From CAZPNX01 sp964588285 (GTDB lineage: Bacteria; Edwardsbacteria; AC1; EtOH8), in NCBI GenBank assembly GCA_964588285.1, contig CAZPNX010000007.1, positions 1 through 64,000 on the forward strand: a stretch of DNA of 64,000 bases, given 5' to 3'. Shown here piece after piece: positions 34,595 through 41,923 of the stretch (position 1 is the stretch's first letter; every line of letters begins with the position of its first letter). Under the pieces are notes generated by a model, which worked only from the letters and a program-made list of their open reading frames with translations, had not been told where the DNA came from and made no database searches. The position numbers and the translations under genes are program-made.

Positions 34595-36130
34595 TCAGCT
34601 GCCCCAGACGCTGCGGTCCAAGCTGCGGTACTGGATGGCCTCGGCGATGTGCCCGGCTTTGATGTCGTCCGATTGCTCGAGATCGGCGATGGTCCGGGCC
34701 ACTTTCAGTATCCGATCGTGGGCCCTGGCCGACAGCCCCATCTTGTCGATGGCGTTTTTCAGCAGCTCTTGGCAATCGTCGTCGACCCCGCAGTAGCGGC
34801 GGATCTCCTTGGACTGCATCCCGGCGTTGCAGAAGATAGCGGTTCCGGCAAAGCGCCGCCGCTGGGCCTCCCGGGCCCGATCCACCCGCCCCCTGACCGT
34901 TTCCGAGCTCTCCCCCAGGCGTTGTTGGGCGATCTCCTGATAGCGCAGGGCCGGCACTTCGATGTGGATATCGATGCGGTCCAGAAGCGGCCCGGATACT
35001 TTGGATAGATAGCGCTGGATCGAAGTCGGGCTGCAGGTGCATTCGTGGTTGGGGTCGGTGTAGTAGCCGCAGGGACAGGGGTTCATAGCCGCCGCCAGCA
35101 TGAACGAGGCCGGAAAGGTCAGGGACATGGCCGCCCGCGAGATGGTTACCCGGCCGTCCTCCATGGGCTGGCGCATCACTTCCAGCACGTTCTTGTTGAA
35201 CTCCGGCAGCTCGTCAAGGAACAGGACCCCATGGTGGGCCAGGGAGACCTCGCCCGGCCGGGGATGGGCCCCGCCGCCTATCAGTCCGGCGTCGCTGATG
35301 GTGTGGTGCGGCGAACGGAAGGGACGAACCGCCACCAGGGCGGTGCGCGGCGGCAGCAGCCCGGCCACGCTGTAGATGCGGGTGGTCTCCAGGGCCTCGT
35401 CCATGGAGAGCCCGGGCAGGATGGTGGGCAGGCGCCGAGCCAGCATGGTCTTGCCCGAGCCTGGCGGTCCGATCATCAGGATATTGTGGCCTCCGGCCGC
35501 CGCCACCTCCAGGGCCCTCTTGGCGTGCTGCTGGCCCTTGACGTCGGAGAAATTGACGCTTTCGGACGAGGACAGGGAGAACAGTTTTTGAAAATCCTCG
35601 CGGTGGGGCTCGATCTCCAGCTGACCGCTAATGAAGGAGGCGGCCTGGGCCAGGCTTTTTACCGGATACACCCGGATGCCTTCGACCAAGGCCGCCTCCC
35701 TGGCGTTTCCGGCCGGAACCACCAGCCCCTCCAGCCCCTCCTGCCTGGCCCGGATGGCGATCGACAGGCAGCCGCGTATCGGCCGCACCTCGCCGTCCAA
35801 GGAAAGCTCTCCCAGCACCGCCAGCTTTTCGGAACGCCTCAGCGGTGCCTGGCCGTGGGCGGCCAGTATCCCCAGGGCGATGGGCAGGTCGAAGGCCGAG
35901 CCTTCCTTGCGAACATCGGCCGGCGCCATGTTGATGGTGATCCGTTTCAGGGGATAGGTGAAGCCGCTGTTCTTGATGGCGCTCTCCACCCGCTCCCTTG
36001 ATTCCTTGACCGCGCTGTCCGGAAGTCCTACTATGGCAAAATAGGGAACATTGGCCCCCAGATCGGTCTCCACCTCCACCGGAAAGGCGTCTATCCCCAG
36101 TACCGCGGCCGAAATGAATTTGGACAGCAT
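34595..36130 (-). CDS. comM: ComM/YifB-type Mg-chelatase-like AAA ATPase
   Basis: 511 residues. N-terminal Lon-protease-like domain (about 1-170; VGLPDSAVKESRERVESAIK), central AAA module with Walker A GPPGSGKTM, Walker B GVLFLDELPEF, sensor AAMNPCPCGYY and arginine finger region, and a C-terminal Mg-chelatase domain. ComM is a hexameric helicase that promotes branch migration during natural transformation. That fits the PilT pair for DNA uptake elsewhere in the window, although the genes are not adjacent. It starts 3 bp after yraN in the conserved rnhB-yraN-comM order. Confidence 0.95.
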   Translation of the reverse strand: MLSKFISAAVLGIDAFPVEVETDLGANVPYFAIVGLPDSAVKESRERVESAIKNSGFTYPLKRITINMAPADVRKEGSAFDLPIALGILAAHGQAPLRRSEKLAVLGELSLDGEVRPIRGCLSIAIRARQEGLEGLVVPAGNAREAALVEGIRVYPVKSLAQAASFISGQLEIEPHREDFQKLFSLSSSESVNFSDVKGQQHAKRALEVAAAGGHNILMIGPPGSGKTMLARRLPTILPGLSMDEALETTRIYSVAGLLPPRTALVAVRPFRSPHHTISDAGLIGGGAHPRPGEVSLAHHGVLFLDELPEFNKNVLEVMRQPMEDGRVTISRAAMSLTFPASFMLAAAMNPCPCGYYTDPNHECTCSPTSIQRYLSKVSGPLLDRIDIHIEVPALRYQEIAQQRLGESSETVRGRVDRAREAQRRRFAGTAIFCNAGMQSKEIRRYCGVDDDCQELLKNAIDKMGLSARAHDRILKVARTIADLEQSDDIKAGHIAEAIQYRSLDRSVWGS

Positions 36131-36132
36131 CT

Positions 36133-36486
36133 TCAGGCCCTAAAAGCGTCTTTCAGATGTTCTATGGCATCCCTGCCAGCCCCGGTTGAAATCGCCAATA
36201 CGTCGAACCGGCAATCCACCCGGCCGTAGAGCCCGGTGCGGTAAAGGTAATCCGTGGCCAGACTGATCAGCCGTTTTCTCTTGGCGGCGGTGACCGCCTC
36301 CAGCGGCCCGCCCAGCGAGCCCCGTCCCCGGGCCTTCACCTCTACGAAAACCAGCACCTCCCGGTCGTAGGCGATGATGTCTATCTCACCCTTCCTGCCG
36401 GAGCGCCAGTTGCGCTCGGCCAGGCGGTATCCCCGGTTCAGCAGATAGTTGACGGCCTGTTCCTCTGCCTCCCCGCCTCGCATCAT
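36133..36486 (-). CDS. yraN: YraN/UPF0102 family putative endonuclease
   Basis: 117 residues from ATG 36486, which overlaps the rnhB stop (ATGA); longer frames upstream run inside rnhB. The restriction-endonuclease-like core is present: GGEAEEQAVNYLLNRGYRLA, RNWRSGRKGEIDIIAYD and VFVEVKARGRGSLGG (the D..ExK type site). The family is widespread, usually next to rnhB, and its exact nucleic acid role is not settled. Confidence 0.93.
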   Translation of the reverse strand: MMRGGEAEEQAVNYLLNRGYRLAERNWRSGRKGEIDIIAYDREVLVFVEVKARGRGSLGGPLEAVTAAKRKRLISLATDYLYRTGLYGRVDCRFDVLAISTGAGRDAIEHLKDAFRA

Positions 36487-37136
36487 CCCGGCTTTAGGAT
36501 ATGAAAGTTTGAACGTTCCACCGGCGCAAAACTGCGGCGGTGAATGGCACAGGGTCCTAGCTCGGACAATTTTTCCAGGTGCTGTCTGGTGCCGTATCCC
36601 TTGTGCCGGGCGAAACCGTAGCCCGGATACTGCCGGTCGTATTGGCCCATGATGGCGTCCCGGACGCACTTGGCTACTATCGAGGCGGCGGCAATGCAAT
36701 AGCTCTTGGAGTCACCGCCCACCACCGCCCGGGCCGGAATGGCAAGGCATTGCGGCGGCAGCTTGGGGGGCAGCCGCGGGCCGTCGACCAGGACCAAAGC
36801 CGGCCTGGCAGTCAGACCGCAGAGGGCATAGTACATGGCCTGCTCGGCGGCCCGCAGGATGTTGATGCGATCTATCTGCTCGGAATCCACCACCCCCAGG
36901 CCCACGGCCAAGGCGTTTTGCAGAATAGGCCGCAGCAGCTTCTGCCTCTGGGAAGAGGAAAGCTTTTTGGAATCGTCGATCCCGGCAATCGGGGACTCCG
37001 GGGGCAGGATGACCGCCGCCGCCACTACCGGCCCGGCCAGCGGCCCCCGGCCGGCCTCGTCCACTCCGGCCAGGGGCCGGGCGCCAGTCTTTAGGTCGAA
37101 ATCGACCAGACGACTGACTCCCTCTCCTCTGGGCAT
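36483..37136 (-). CDS. rnhB: Ribonuclease HII
   Basis: 217 residues with the RNase HII signature GVDEAGRGPLAGPVVAAAVIL (DEaGRG: Asp and Glu metal ligands), LVDGPRLPP, IAAASIVAKCVRD and GFARHKGYGTRQH. It cuts the RNA strand at ribonucleotides in DNA-RNA hybrids using Mg or Mn, removing misincorporated ribonucleotides. Standard position after rplS. Confidence 0.97.
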   Translation of the reverse strand: MPRGEGVSRLVDFDLKTGARPLAGVDEAGRGPLAGPVVAAAVILPPESPIAGIDDSKKLSSSQRQKLLRPILQNALAVGLGVVDSEQIDRINILRAAEQAMYYALCGLTARPALVLVDGPRLPPKLPPQCLAIPARAVVGGDSKSYCIAAASIVAKCVRDAIMGQYDRQYPGYGFARHKGYGTRQHLEKLSELGPCAIHRRSFAPVERSNFHILKPG

Positions 37137-37149
37137 GGCTGGGCGATCC

Positions 37150-37533
37150 TCAGGCAGTCTGGGCCTTCGGCTCCTCGGCCGTTTCCAGTTTCTCCTGGAC
37201 CTTGGCCGCCTTTCCGGTCAGCTTCCGCAGGTAATAAAGCTTGGACCTACGCACCATGCCTTTTCTTACCACCGTGATCTTGGCGATGTTTGGCGAGTGG
37301 GTGGGGAAAATGCGCTCCACCCCGACGCCGCCCGAGATCTTGCGGACGGTGAAGGTGGCCGACAGACCCTGCCCCTTGCGCTGCAGCACCACGCCCTGAA
37401 ACGCCTGGAGACGCTCCTTCTCGCCCTCGATCACCCGCACCTGGACCTTGACCGTATCCCCCGGCCTGAAGTCCGGCAGGTCCTTCTTGATGTACTCGGC
37501 CTCGACGCTTCTGACGGCCGCTTGTTTGTTCAT
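37150..37533 (-). CDS. rplS: Ribosomal protein L19
   Basis: 127 residues. FRPGDTVKVQVRVIEGEKER, FQGVVLQRKGQG, GVGVERIFPTHSP and VVRKGMVRRSKLYYLRKLTGKAAK are the L19 core, followed by a 15-residue tail. A large-subunit protein at the 30S-50S interface. Located between trmD and rnhB as in most bacteria. The 104-bp gap to trmD contains a small GCGAAT/ATTCGC hairpin of uncertain meaning. Confidence 0.97.
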   Translation of the reverse strand: MNKQAAVRSVEAEYIKKDLPDFRPGDTVKVQVRVIEGEKERLQAFQGVVLQRKGQGLSATFTVRKISGGVGVERIFPTHSPNIAKITVVRKGMVRRSKLYYLRKLTGKAAKVQEKLETAEEPKAQTA

Positions 37534-37637
37534 GGATGTGCCCTTTCGTTTATTTTTTCTTGTTTTATGTTTTCGCGAATATCTACATTCGCTCCTTAAG
37601 GGAAAGGCTAATTTAACAAATACCGGCGTCTGGAAGA

Positions 37638-38369
37638 TCAGATGCCAGCACCTTTCAATTTATCCAGCATTTCCCGGTCCCGATCGTCCAGGCCGGCCCT
37701 TTCCAGCAGCTCGGGACGAAATTTGAGAGTGAGCCGCAGCGACTCCCGCCTCCGCCATTCGGCTATCCTAGCGTGGTTGCCGGAGCGCAGCACCTCAGGC
37801 ACCTTCATTCCCCGGAATTCTTCGGGCCGGGTGTAATGGGGGTGGTCCAAAAGACCGTTCTCGAACGAGTCCCTCTGGGCCGATTCCGGATCGGAGATGG
37901 CGCCCGGCAGCAGCCTGACCACCGAGTCGATCAGGGCCAGGGCCGCCGGCTCGCCGCCGGAGAGGATGTAGTCGCCCAAGGAGATGTCGTCGTCCACCAG
38001 GGACCGCACCCGCTCGTCGATGTCCTTGTAATGTCCGCAGACTAGGGCCAGATGCCTCATCCCGGCCAGCTCCCGGACCGCCGTCTGTTTGTAAACGCGC
38101 CCCCTGGGAGACAGCAAAATAACCCTGGCGTCCGGATCTTCGTCCTTGACCGATCCGATGGCCGCAGCCAACGGCTCCGGCTTCATCACCATGCCCGGCC
38201 CTCCGCCGTAAGGGGTGTCGTCGCAAACCTTGTGTCTGTCGTTGGCGAAATCCCTGATGTTCACCAGCCGGTACTCTACCAGTCCCCGCTCCCGGGCCAG
38301 GCCCAGGATGCTGGCCCCTAGGGCCCCGGGAAAAAACTCGGGAAACAGCGTCAGGACGTCTATCTTCAC
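37638..38369 (-). CDS. trmD: tRNA (guanine-37-N1)-methyltransferase
   Basis: 243 residues. MKIDVLTLFPEFFPG, YGGGPGMVMKPEPL, VILLSPRGRVYKQ, LVCGHYKDIDERV and YILSGGEPAALALID form the knotted SPOUT fold that binds SAM. It methylates G37 next to the anticodon, preventing frameshifts. Start is GTG 38369, overlapping the rimM stop by 4 bp. Confidence 0.97.
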   Translation of the reverse strand: MKIDVLTLFPEFFPGALGASILGLARERGLVEYRLVNIRDFANDRHKVCDDTPYGGGPGMVMKPEPLAAAIGSVKDEDPDARVILLSPRGRVYKQTAVRELAGMRHLALVCGHYKDIDERVRSLVDDDISLGDYILSGGEPAALALIDSVVRLLPGAISDPESAQRDSFENGLLDHPHYTRPEEFRGMKVPEVLRSGNHARIAEWRRRESLRLTLKFRPELLERAGLDDRDREMLDKLKGAGI

Positions 38370-38878
38370 CTTAACCCCTCGCGGTCGTCGATGACCATGA
38401 ACCCATGCTCTGCGTCCACTCTCTGGATGATGTCGCCTTGCGCCGGGATCCCGAAGCCGCCCAAAGCCCCCTCGACGCGGTAGACGTCACAGGCCGGCAT
38501 GGCCTCGATCTCGACGATCCTGCCCAGGCTTTCGCCGGCCGCCGACCTGACCTCCATCCCCAGTATCTGGAAGGTGTAGTAGCTGCCCTGGGGAAGGGGT
38601 GGAAGGTCGCCGGCCTCGATCGCCAGCTCGGCGCCGCGAATCTCCCGCGCCTGCTCCGGGGAATCGAAGCCGGACAGCTTGACGATCCCGTAGCGCCCCT
38701 GGCCCACGAACCGTTCCACCTGGGCCTCCCTGATCCTTTCGCCCTGGACGATCAGCAGCCGGGCCCCCTTGCGGAAGCGTTCCGGATTGTCGCTGGCCAG
38801 CTCAATCCTGACGGCGCCCTTGAGTCCGTGCGGCTTGAGCACCGCGGCCACGGTCGCCAGGTCCCTGTCCTGTGGCAT
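38366..38878 (-). CDS. rimM: Ribosome maturation factor RimM
   Basis: 170 residues: N-terminal beta-barrel (VAAVLKPHGLKGAVRIELAS, SPEQAREIRGAELAI) and a C-terminal PRC-barrel (YYTFQILGMEVRSAAGESLG; IPAQGDIIQRVD). RimM binds S19 and helps mature the 30S head. Coupled to trmD as in most genomes. Confidence 0.96.
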   Translation of the reverse strand: MPQDRDLATVAAVLKPHGLKGAVRIELASDNPERFRKGARLLIVQGERIREAQVERFVGQGRYGIVKLSGFDSPEQAREIRGAELAIEAGDLPPLPQGSYYTFQILGMEVRSAAGESLGRIVEIEAMPACDVYRVEGALGGFGIPAQGDIIQRVDAEHGFMVIDDREGLR

Positions 38879-38899
38879 GGCCCCGCCGGTCGCCGATGT

Positions 38900-39133
38900 C
38901 TACTCGATGATCTCCAGGGTGGTCCGCTTGCCCAGCTTGGTGCCGGCCGCGGCCAGCAGGGTCCTGATGGACTGGGCGGTGCGCCCCTTCTTGCCGATGA
39001 CCTTGCCGATGTCCTCCTTGGCCACCCGCAGCTCGTAGATCAGCGCTCCGTCCCGGGCCACCTCGGTCACCGATACCTTGTCCGGCTTGTCCACCAGCGA
39101 TTTGGCCAGATAGTCCACTAGATCCTTCAGCAT
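38900..39133 (-). CDS. khpA: KH-domain RNA-binding protein KhpA (YlqC family)
   Basis: 77 residues from ATG 39133, the usual KhpA length; an upstream extension would overlap rpsP and is rejected. One KH domain: LVDYLAKSLVDKP, VAKEDIGKVIGKKGRTAQSI with the GxxG loop (GKKG). A small RNA chaperone acting on diverse RNAs. Between rpsP and rimM, its conserved place. Confidence 0.95.
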   Translation of the reverse strand: MLKDLVDYLAKSLVDKPDKVSVTEVARDGALIYELRVAKEDIGKVIGKKGRTAQSIRTLLAAAGTKLGKRTTLEIIE

Positions 39134-39137
39134 GGCC

Positions 39138-39473
39138 TCAGCCCTTCTTCTTGGCGGCCAGCCGGTCCTTGTGGGCCTTTTTGGTCTTCTCCGAAGCAAA
39201 GACGATCTTCACCGGAGTCTCGCCTTTGGACTCGGACTTCTCCGCCATCTTTACCAGCCGCATCACCGTCGAGGAGACGATGGCACCCTTCTTGATCCAG
39301 TCCTTGGCCCGGTCCAGCTCCAGAGTGGCCTGCCTGGGGTTGGCGTCCGGCCGGTAGTAGCCCAGGGTGTCGAGGGCCGAGCCGTCCCGCTTGGACCGGG
39401 TGGGCAGGACCACGATCCGGTAGAAGGCGTTCTTGTTGCTTCCCATCCGGGAGAGTCTGATGGATACCGACAT
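39138..39473 (-). CDS. rpsP: Ribosomal protein S16
   Basis: 111 residues from ATG 39473 (GGAGG 10 nt upstream). MSVSIRLSRMGSNKNAFYRI, RDGSALDTLGYYRPD and AKDWIKKGAIVSSTV are typical of S16; the Lys-rich tail (KTKKAHKDRLAAKKKG) is longer than in E. coli. A 30S assembly protein. It follows ffh after a 160-bp gap that holds a repeat element. Confidence 0.97.
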   Translation of the reverse strand: MSVSIRLSRMGSNKNAFYRIVVLPTRSKRDGSALDTLGYYRPDANPRQATLELDRAKDWIKKGAIVSSTVMRLVKMAEKSESKGETPVKIVFASEKTKKAHKDRLAAKKKG

Positions 39474-39537
39474 GCCTTGGTTACCTCCGCTTTGTTTGCT
39501 GTTTATTGATAGTTCCCCAATTTCACCGATCATCTTT

Positions 39538-39622
39538 GTCCCCTCTTGAGAGGGGGCGGGGGTGTGTCAACGCTGTTGAAATGGAACCTACACACCCCAT
39601 GTTCCCCTCTTGATAGAGGGGA
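39538..39622. repeat. MITE-like inverted repeat between ffh and rpsP
   Basis: Two copies of a CCCCTCTTGA(G/T)AGAGGGG-like palindrome (39541-39556 and 39604-39621) flank an inner inverted pair GGGGTGTGT (39559-39567) and ACACACCCC (39590-39598). The whole 85-bp unit is roughly palindromic. Similar units are common as dispersed intergenic repeats in uncultured bacteria (recognised by pattern, not searched). Confidence 0.6.
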
Positions 39623-39636
39623 CTTAGTGCGCGGGA

Positions 39637-40956
39637 TTATTGCATCCCCAGCGGCAGCTGCATCCGCCGGCCCTTGCCCTTAGCCGCCATCTTCATCAGC
39701 TTCTGGGCGGCCTCGAACTGCCGCAGTAGCTGGTTGACCTCCTGGACCGAGGTGCCGCTGCCCCTAGCCACCCGCATCCGCCGGCTGCCGTTGAATATCT
39801 GGGGGTTCCTCCGCTCCTTGGGGGTCATGGAGGAAATGATGGCCTCCATCCGGGTCAGGGCCTTCTCGTCTATCTCGGCTTGGGCCGCCTTGGGCATGCC
39901 CGGAATCATCCCGGCCAGATCCTGCAACGATCCCATCTTCTTCACCTGCCGCATCTGCTCGGCGAAGTCCTCCAGGGTCAGCCGGTCCTTTTTGGCCTTC
40001 TCCTCGAGCCTGGCCGCCTCCTTGGCGTCGAAGGCCGCCTGGGCCTTTTCCACCAGGGTGACGATGTCGCCCATGCCCAGGATGCGCGAGGCCATCCGCT
40101 CCGGGTGGAACTCCTCCAGATCGCCCAGCTTCTCGCCGGTTCCGACAAACTTGATGGGGGAGCCGGAGACCGCCCGCAGCGACAGGGCCGCGCCGCCCCG
40201 GGCGTCGCTGTCCAGCTTGGTGAGGATGGCGCCGGTCAGGCCGAGCTTGGCATTGAACTCGGCGGCCACGTTGGCCGCGTCCTGGCCGGTCATGCTGTCC
40301 AGCACCAATAGGATCTCATGGGGCCTGGCCGCGGCCTTGGTGCGCACCAGCTCGGCCATCATCTCGGCGTCGATGTGCAGGCGGCCGGCCGTGTCTAAGA
40401 TGACCGCGTCGGCCAGCTTGCGCACCCCGGTCTCGACCGCCCCGGCGCAGATGGCGGCCACGTCGTTGGAATCCGACTTGAAGAAGATGCAGCCGGCCTG
40501 CTGGGAGAGTATCTCCAACTGCTCGGCGGCCGCCGGACGATAGATGTCAGCCGCCGCCAGCACCACCCTCTTGCCCAAGCGCTTGAGCAGCCCCCCCAGC
40601 TTGGCGCAGGTGGTGGTCTTGCCCGATCCCTGCAGGCCGCAGACCATGACCACGGTCGGCGGCTGGGAGGCGAAGCGCAGGGCCTCCCGTTTGCCGCCCA
40701 GGGTTTCCTTGAGCTGCTCGTGGACTATCTTGACGAACTGGTGGCCCGGGGTGATGCTGGAGAGGACTTCGGCCCCCAGCGCCCGCTCCTGCACCCTGGC
40801 CACGAAGTCCTCGGCCACCTTGAGGTTTACGTCGGCCTCCAAAAGGGCCAGCCGCACCTGGGCCGCGGCCTCCCGGACGTTGGCCTCGGAGAGCTTGCCC
40901 TGGCCGGTGAGGTTTTTGAATAGGGAGGATAGTTTTTCGGTTAAAGAATCGAACAT
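39637..40956 (-). CDS. ffh: Signal recognition particle protein Ffh
   Basis: 439 residues. N domain (1-85), G domain with Walker A GLQGSGKTTTCAKL, DTAGRLHIDAEMM and TKLDSDARGGAALS, then a Met-rich M domain (about 295-430; QMRQVKKMGSLQDLAGMIPGM, RRMRVARGSGTSVQEVNQLL) that binds SRP RNA and signal sequences. With FtsY (also in this window) it targets membrane proteins. The 4.5S/SRP RNA gene itself was not found. Just upstream is a candidate structured RNA with its own promoter. Confidence 0.97.
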   Translation of the reverse strand: MFDSLTEKLSSLFKNLTGQGKLSEANVREAAAQVRLALLEADVNLKVAEDFVARVQERALGAEVLSSITPGHQFVKIVHEQLKETLGGKREALRFASQPPTVVMVCGLQGSGKTTTCAKLGGLLKRLGKRVVLAAADIYRPAAAEQLEILSQQAGCIFFKSDSNDVAAICAGAVETGVRKLADAVILDTAGRLHIDAEMMAELVRTKAAARPHEILLVLDSMTGQDAANVAAEFNAKLGLTGAILTKLDSDARGGAALSLRAVSGSPIKFVGTGEKLGDLEEFHPERMASRILGMGDIVTLVEKAQAAFDAKEAARLEEKAKKDRLTLEDFAEQMRQVKKMGSLQDLAGMIPGMPKAAQAEIDEKALTRMEAIISSMTPKERRNPQIFNGSRRMRVARGSGTSVQEVNQLLRQFEAAQKLMKMAAKGKGRRMQLPLGMQ

Positions 40957-40975
40957 GCGTGCCCTATGTCACGAC

Positions 40976-41097
40976 AAATAAAATCGCTGCCAGCCAAGTG
41001 CTGCAATGATCCCTCAACTCCGCCAGGGATCCGGCGTAACTGACAGCGATCTACCTTTCGGGTTCGCCGTTATATGTATGTTCTCTACTTGCTGAGT
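40976..41097 (-). ncRNA. Candidate structured RNA or ffh leader, about 120 nt
   Basis: On the minus strand, transcription from the promoter at 41,104-41,132 should start near 41,097. The RNA folds into nested stems: an outer stem ATCGCTGTCAG/CTGGCAGCGAT (41,050-41,040 with 40,993-40,983, one mismatch) and an inner GGATCCCT-type stem (GATCCCT/AGGGATC at 41,031-41,025 and 41,014-41,008). The outer stem is followed at once by TTTTATTT (40,984-40,976), giving an intrinsic terminator 20 nt before the ffh ATG. It does not match the SRP RNA core, tmRNA or any riboswitch I recognise. It may be a free small RNA or an attenuator of ffh. Confidence 0.55.
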
Positions 41098-41103
41098 ACG
41101 ATA

Positions 41104-41132
41104 ATTATACCAAAACCGGTTGGTTAGTGCAA
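41104..41132 (-). promoter_or_regulatory. Extended -10 promoter upstream of ffh
   Basis: Minus strand: TTGCAC (41,132-41,127), 17-bp spacer, TGGTATAAT with a perfect TATAAT (41,109-41,104) and the extended -10 TG. The -35 is weak, which the extended -10 can offset. Confidence 0.75.
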
Positions 41133-41144
41133 CAGTGCAAGTCG

Positions 41145-41240
41145 TTATGGATTCCAGCCTTCAAGCCGGCGCCCCGCCACACTTCGACTCCGCTCAGCGT
41201 TCGGCGGGACTTTTGTGAACAAGCACGGAATGACAAGGGT
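41145..41240. repeat. Dispersed-repeat-like intergenic segment
   Basis: Contains CCCGCC (41,173-41,178) and GGCGGG (41,203-41,208) enclosing CTTCGACTCCGCTCAGCG. The TCGACT(C/T)CGCTC core recurs, inverted, inside the flavin reductase gene near 43,840. No coding frame. The remainder of the 41,133-41,289 gap shows nothing else. Confidence 0.5.
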
Positions 41241-41289
41241 GCGTAAAAGGCAGGAAAGTCTTAGTGTCTTGGTGGTTTGGTTACCCCGG

Positions 41290-41778
41290 CTACTCCCGCT
41301 TGCCCAGCTGATGATCTATCTGTATCAGGGCGCCCTTGGACTCGCCGGCCATCTTCAGCTTCTCGACTATGGCCAGGGTCTGGGCCTCCTCCTCCACCTG
41401 CTCGGTGACGAACCACTGGCACATCACCGCCGCGGCGTGGTCGCCCTCCTTCTGGGCCAGGTTGACAATGTCGTAGATCATCCCGGTCACCTTCTGCTCG
41501 TGGCCGTAGGCGGCCTCGAACACGGCCAGCGGCGACTTCCACTCCTTGGGCGGGGCCTCGATGGCCCTCAGGTCTATCCTGGCCGAGCGCTCCTCCAGGT
41601 GGTGATAGAACTTCATGGCGTGCTCCACCTCTTCCTTGGCTTGGGCCTTGAGCCAGTGGGCCATGCCGGTCAGGTTCTGGTCGTTGCACCAGACGGCCAT
41701 GGACAGGTAGAGGTAGGCCGAGTACAGCTCGGCCTGGATCTGCTTGTTGATGATGTCCTGGACGGTGGGCTTCATCAT
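41290..41778 (-). CDS. ftnA: Non-heme ferritin
   Basis: 162 residues. Four-helix ferritin: QIQAELYSAYLYLSMAVWCN, EEVEHAMKFYHHLEERSARI and EQVEEEAQTLAIVEKLKM give the ferroxidase Glu and His residues (the E..A.Y and ExxH pattern). It stores iron as a ferric core in a 24-mer and keeps Fe(II) away from peroxide. AGGAG lies 8 nt before ATG 41778. It closes the oxygen-defence set (flavin reductase, rubredoxin, flavo-diiron protein). Confidence 0.94.
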   Translation of the reverse strand: MMKPTVQDIINKQIQAELYSAYLYLSMAVWCNDQNLTGMAHWLKAQAKEEVEHAMKFYHHLEERSARIDLRAIEAPPKEWKSPLAVFEAAYGHEQKVTGMIYDIVNLAQKEGDHAAAVMCQWFVTEQVEEEAQTLAIVEKLKMAGESKGALIQIDHQLGKRE

Positions 41779-41851
41779 GGGGGGTCTCCTTCTATCGATT
41801 ACTAATTACTGAACTGCTGTCACCCTGAGATCTCTCACCTGCCCTGCTAGC

Positions 41852-41882
41852 TGAAGGATGAGCCTGATGATGTCATCCTTCA
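41852..41882. repeat. Inverted repeat downstream of the flavo-diiron gene
   Basis: TGAAGGATGA and TCATCCTTCA, perfect 10-bp arms around an 11-nt loop, no T-run. With the nearby GTCACCCTGAG and CAGGATGATA it resembles the degenerate CATCCTGAGCGAAG-type dispersed repeats. Confidence 0.5.
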
Positions 41883-41923
41883 ATTTGTCGGGCGGGATGT
41901 CTTATCAGGATGATATTGGATTG

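Noticed and set aside
37573..37592. GCGAAT/ATTCGC hairpin in the trmD-rplS gap as an L19 leader
   Set aside because: Only six base pairs and no match to known ribosomal leaders; kept as a remark under rplS.
40976..41097. Could the RNA before ffh be the SRP (4.5S) RNA?
   Set aside because: The universal GGAA-loop core with its GGUCAGGUCCGGAAGGAAG-type sequence is absent.
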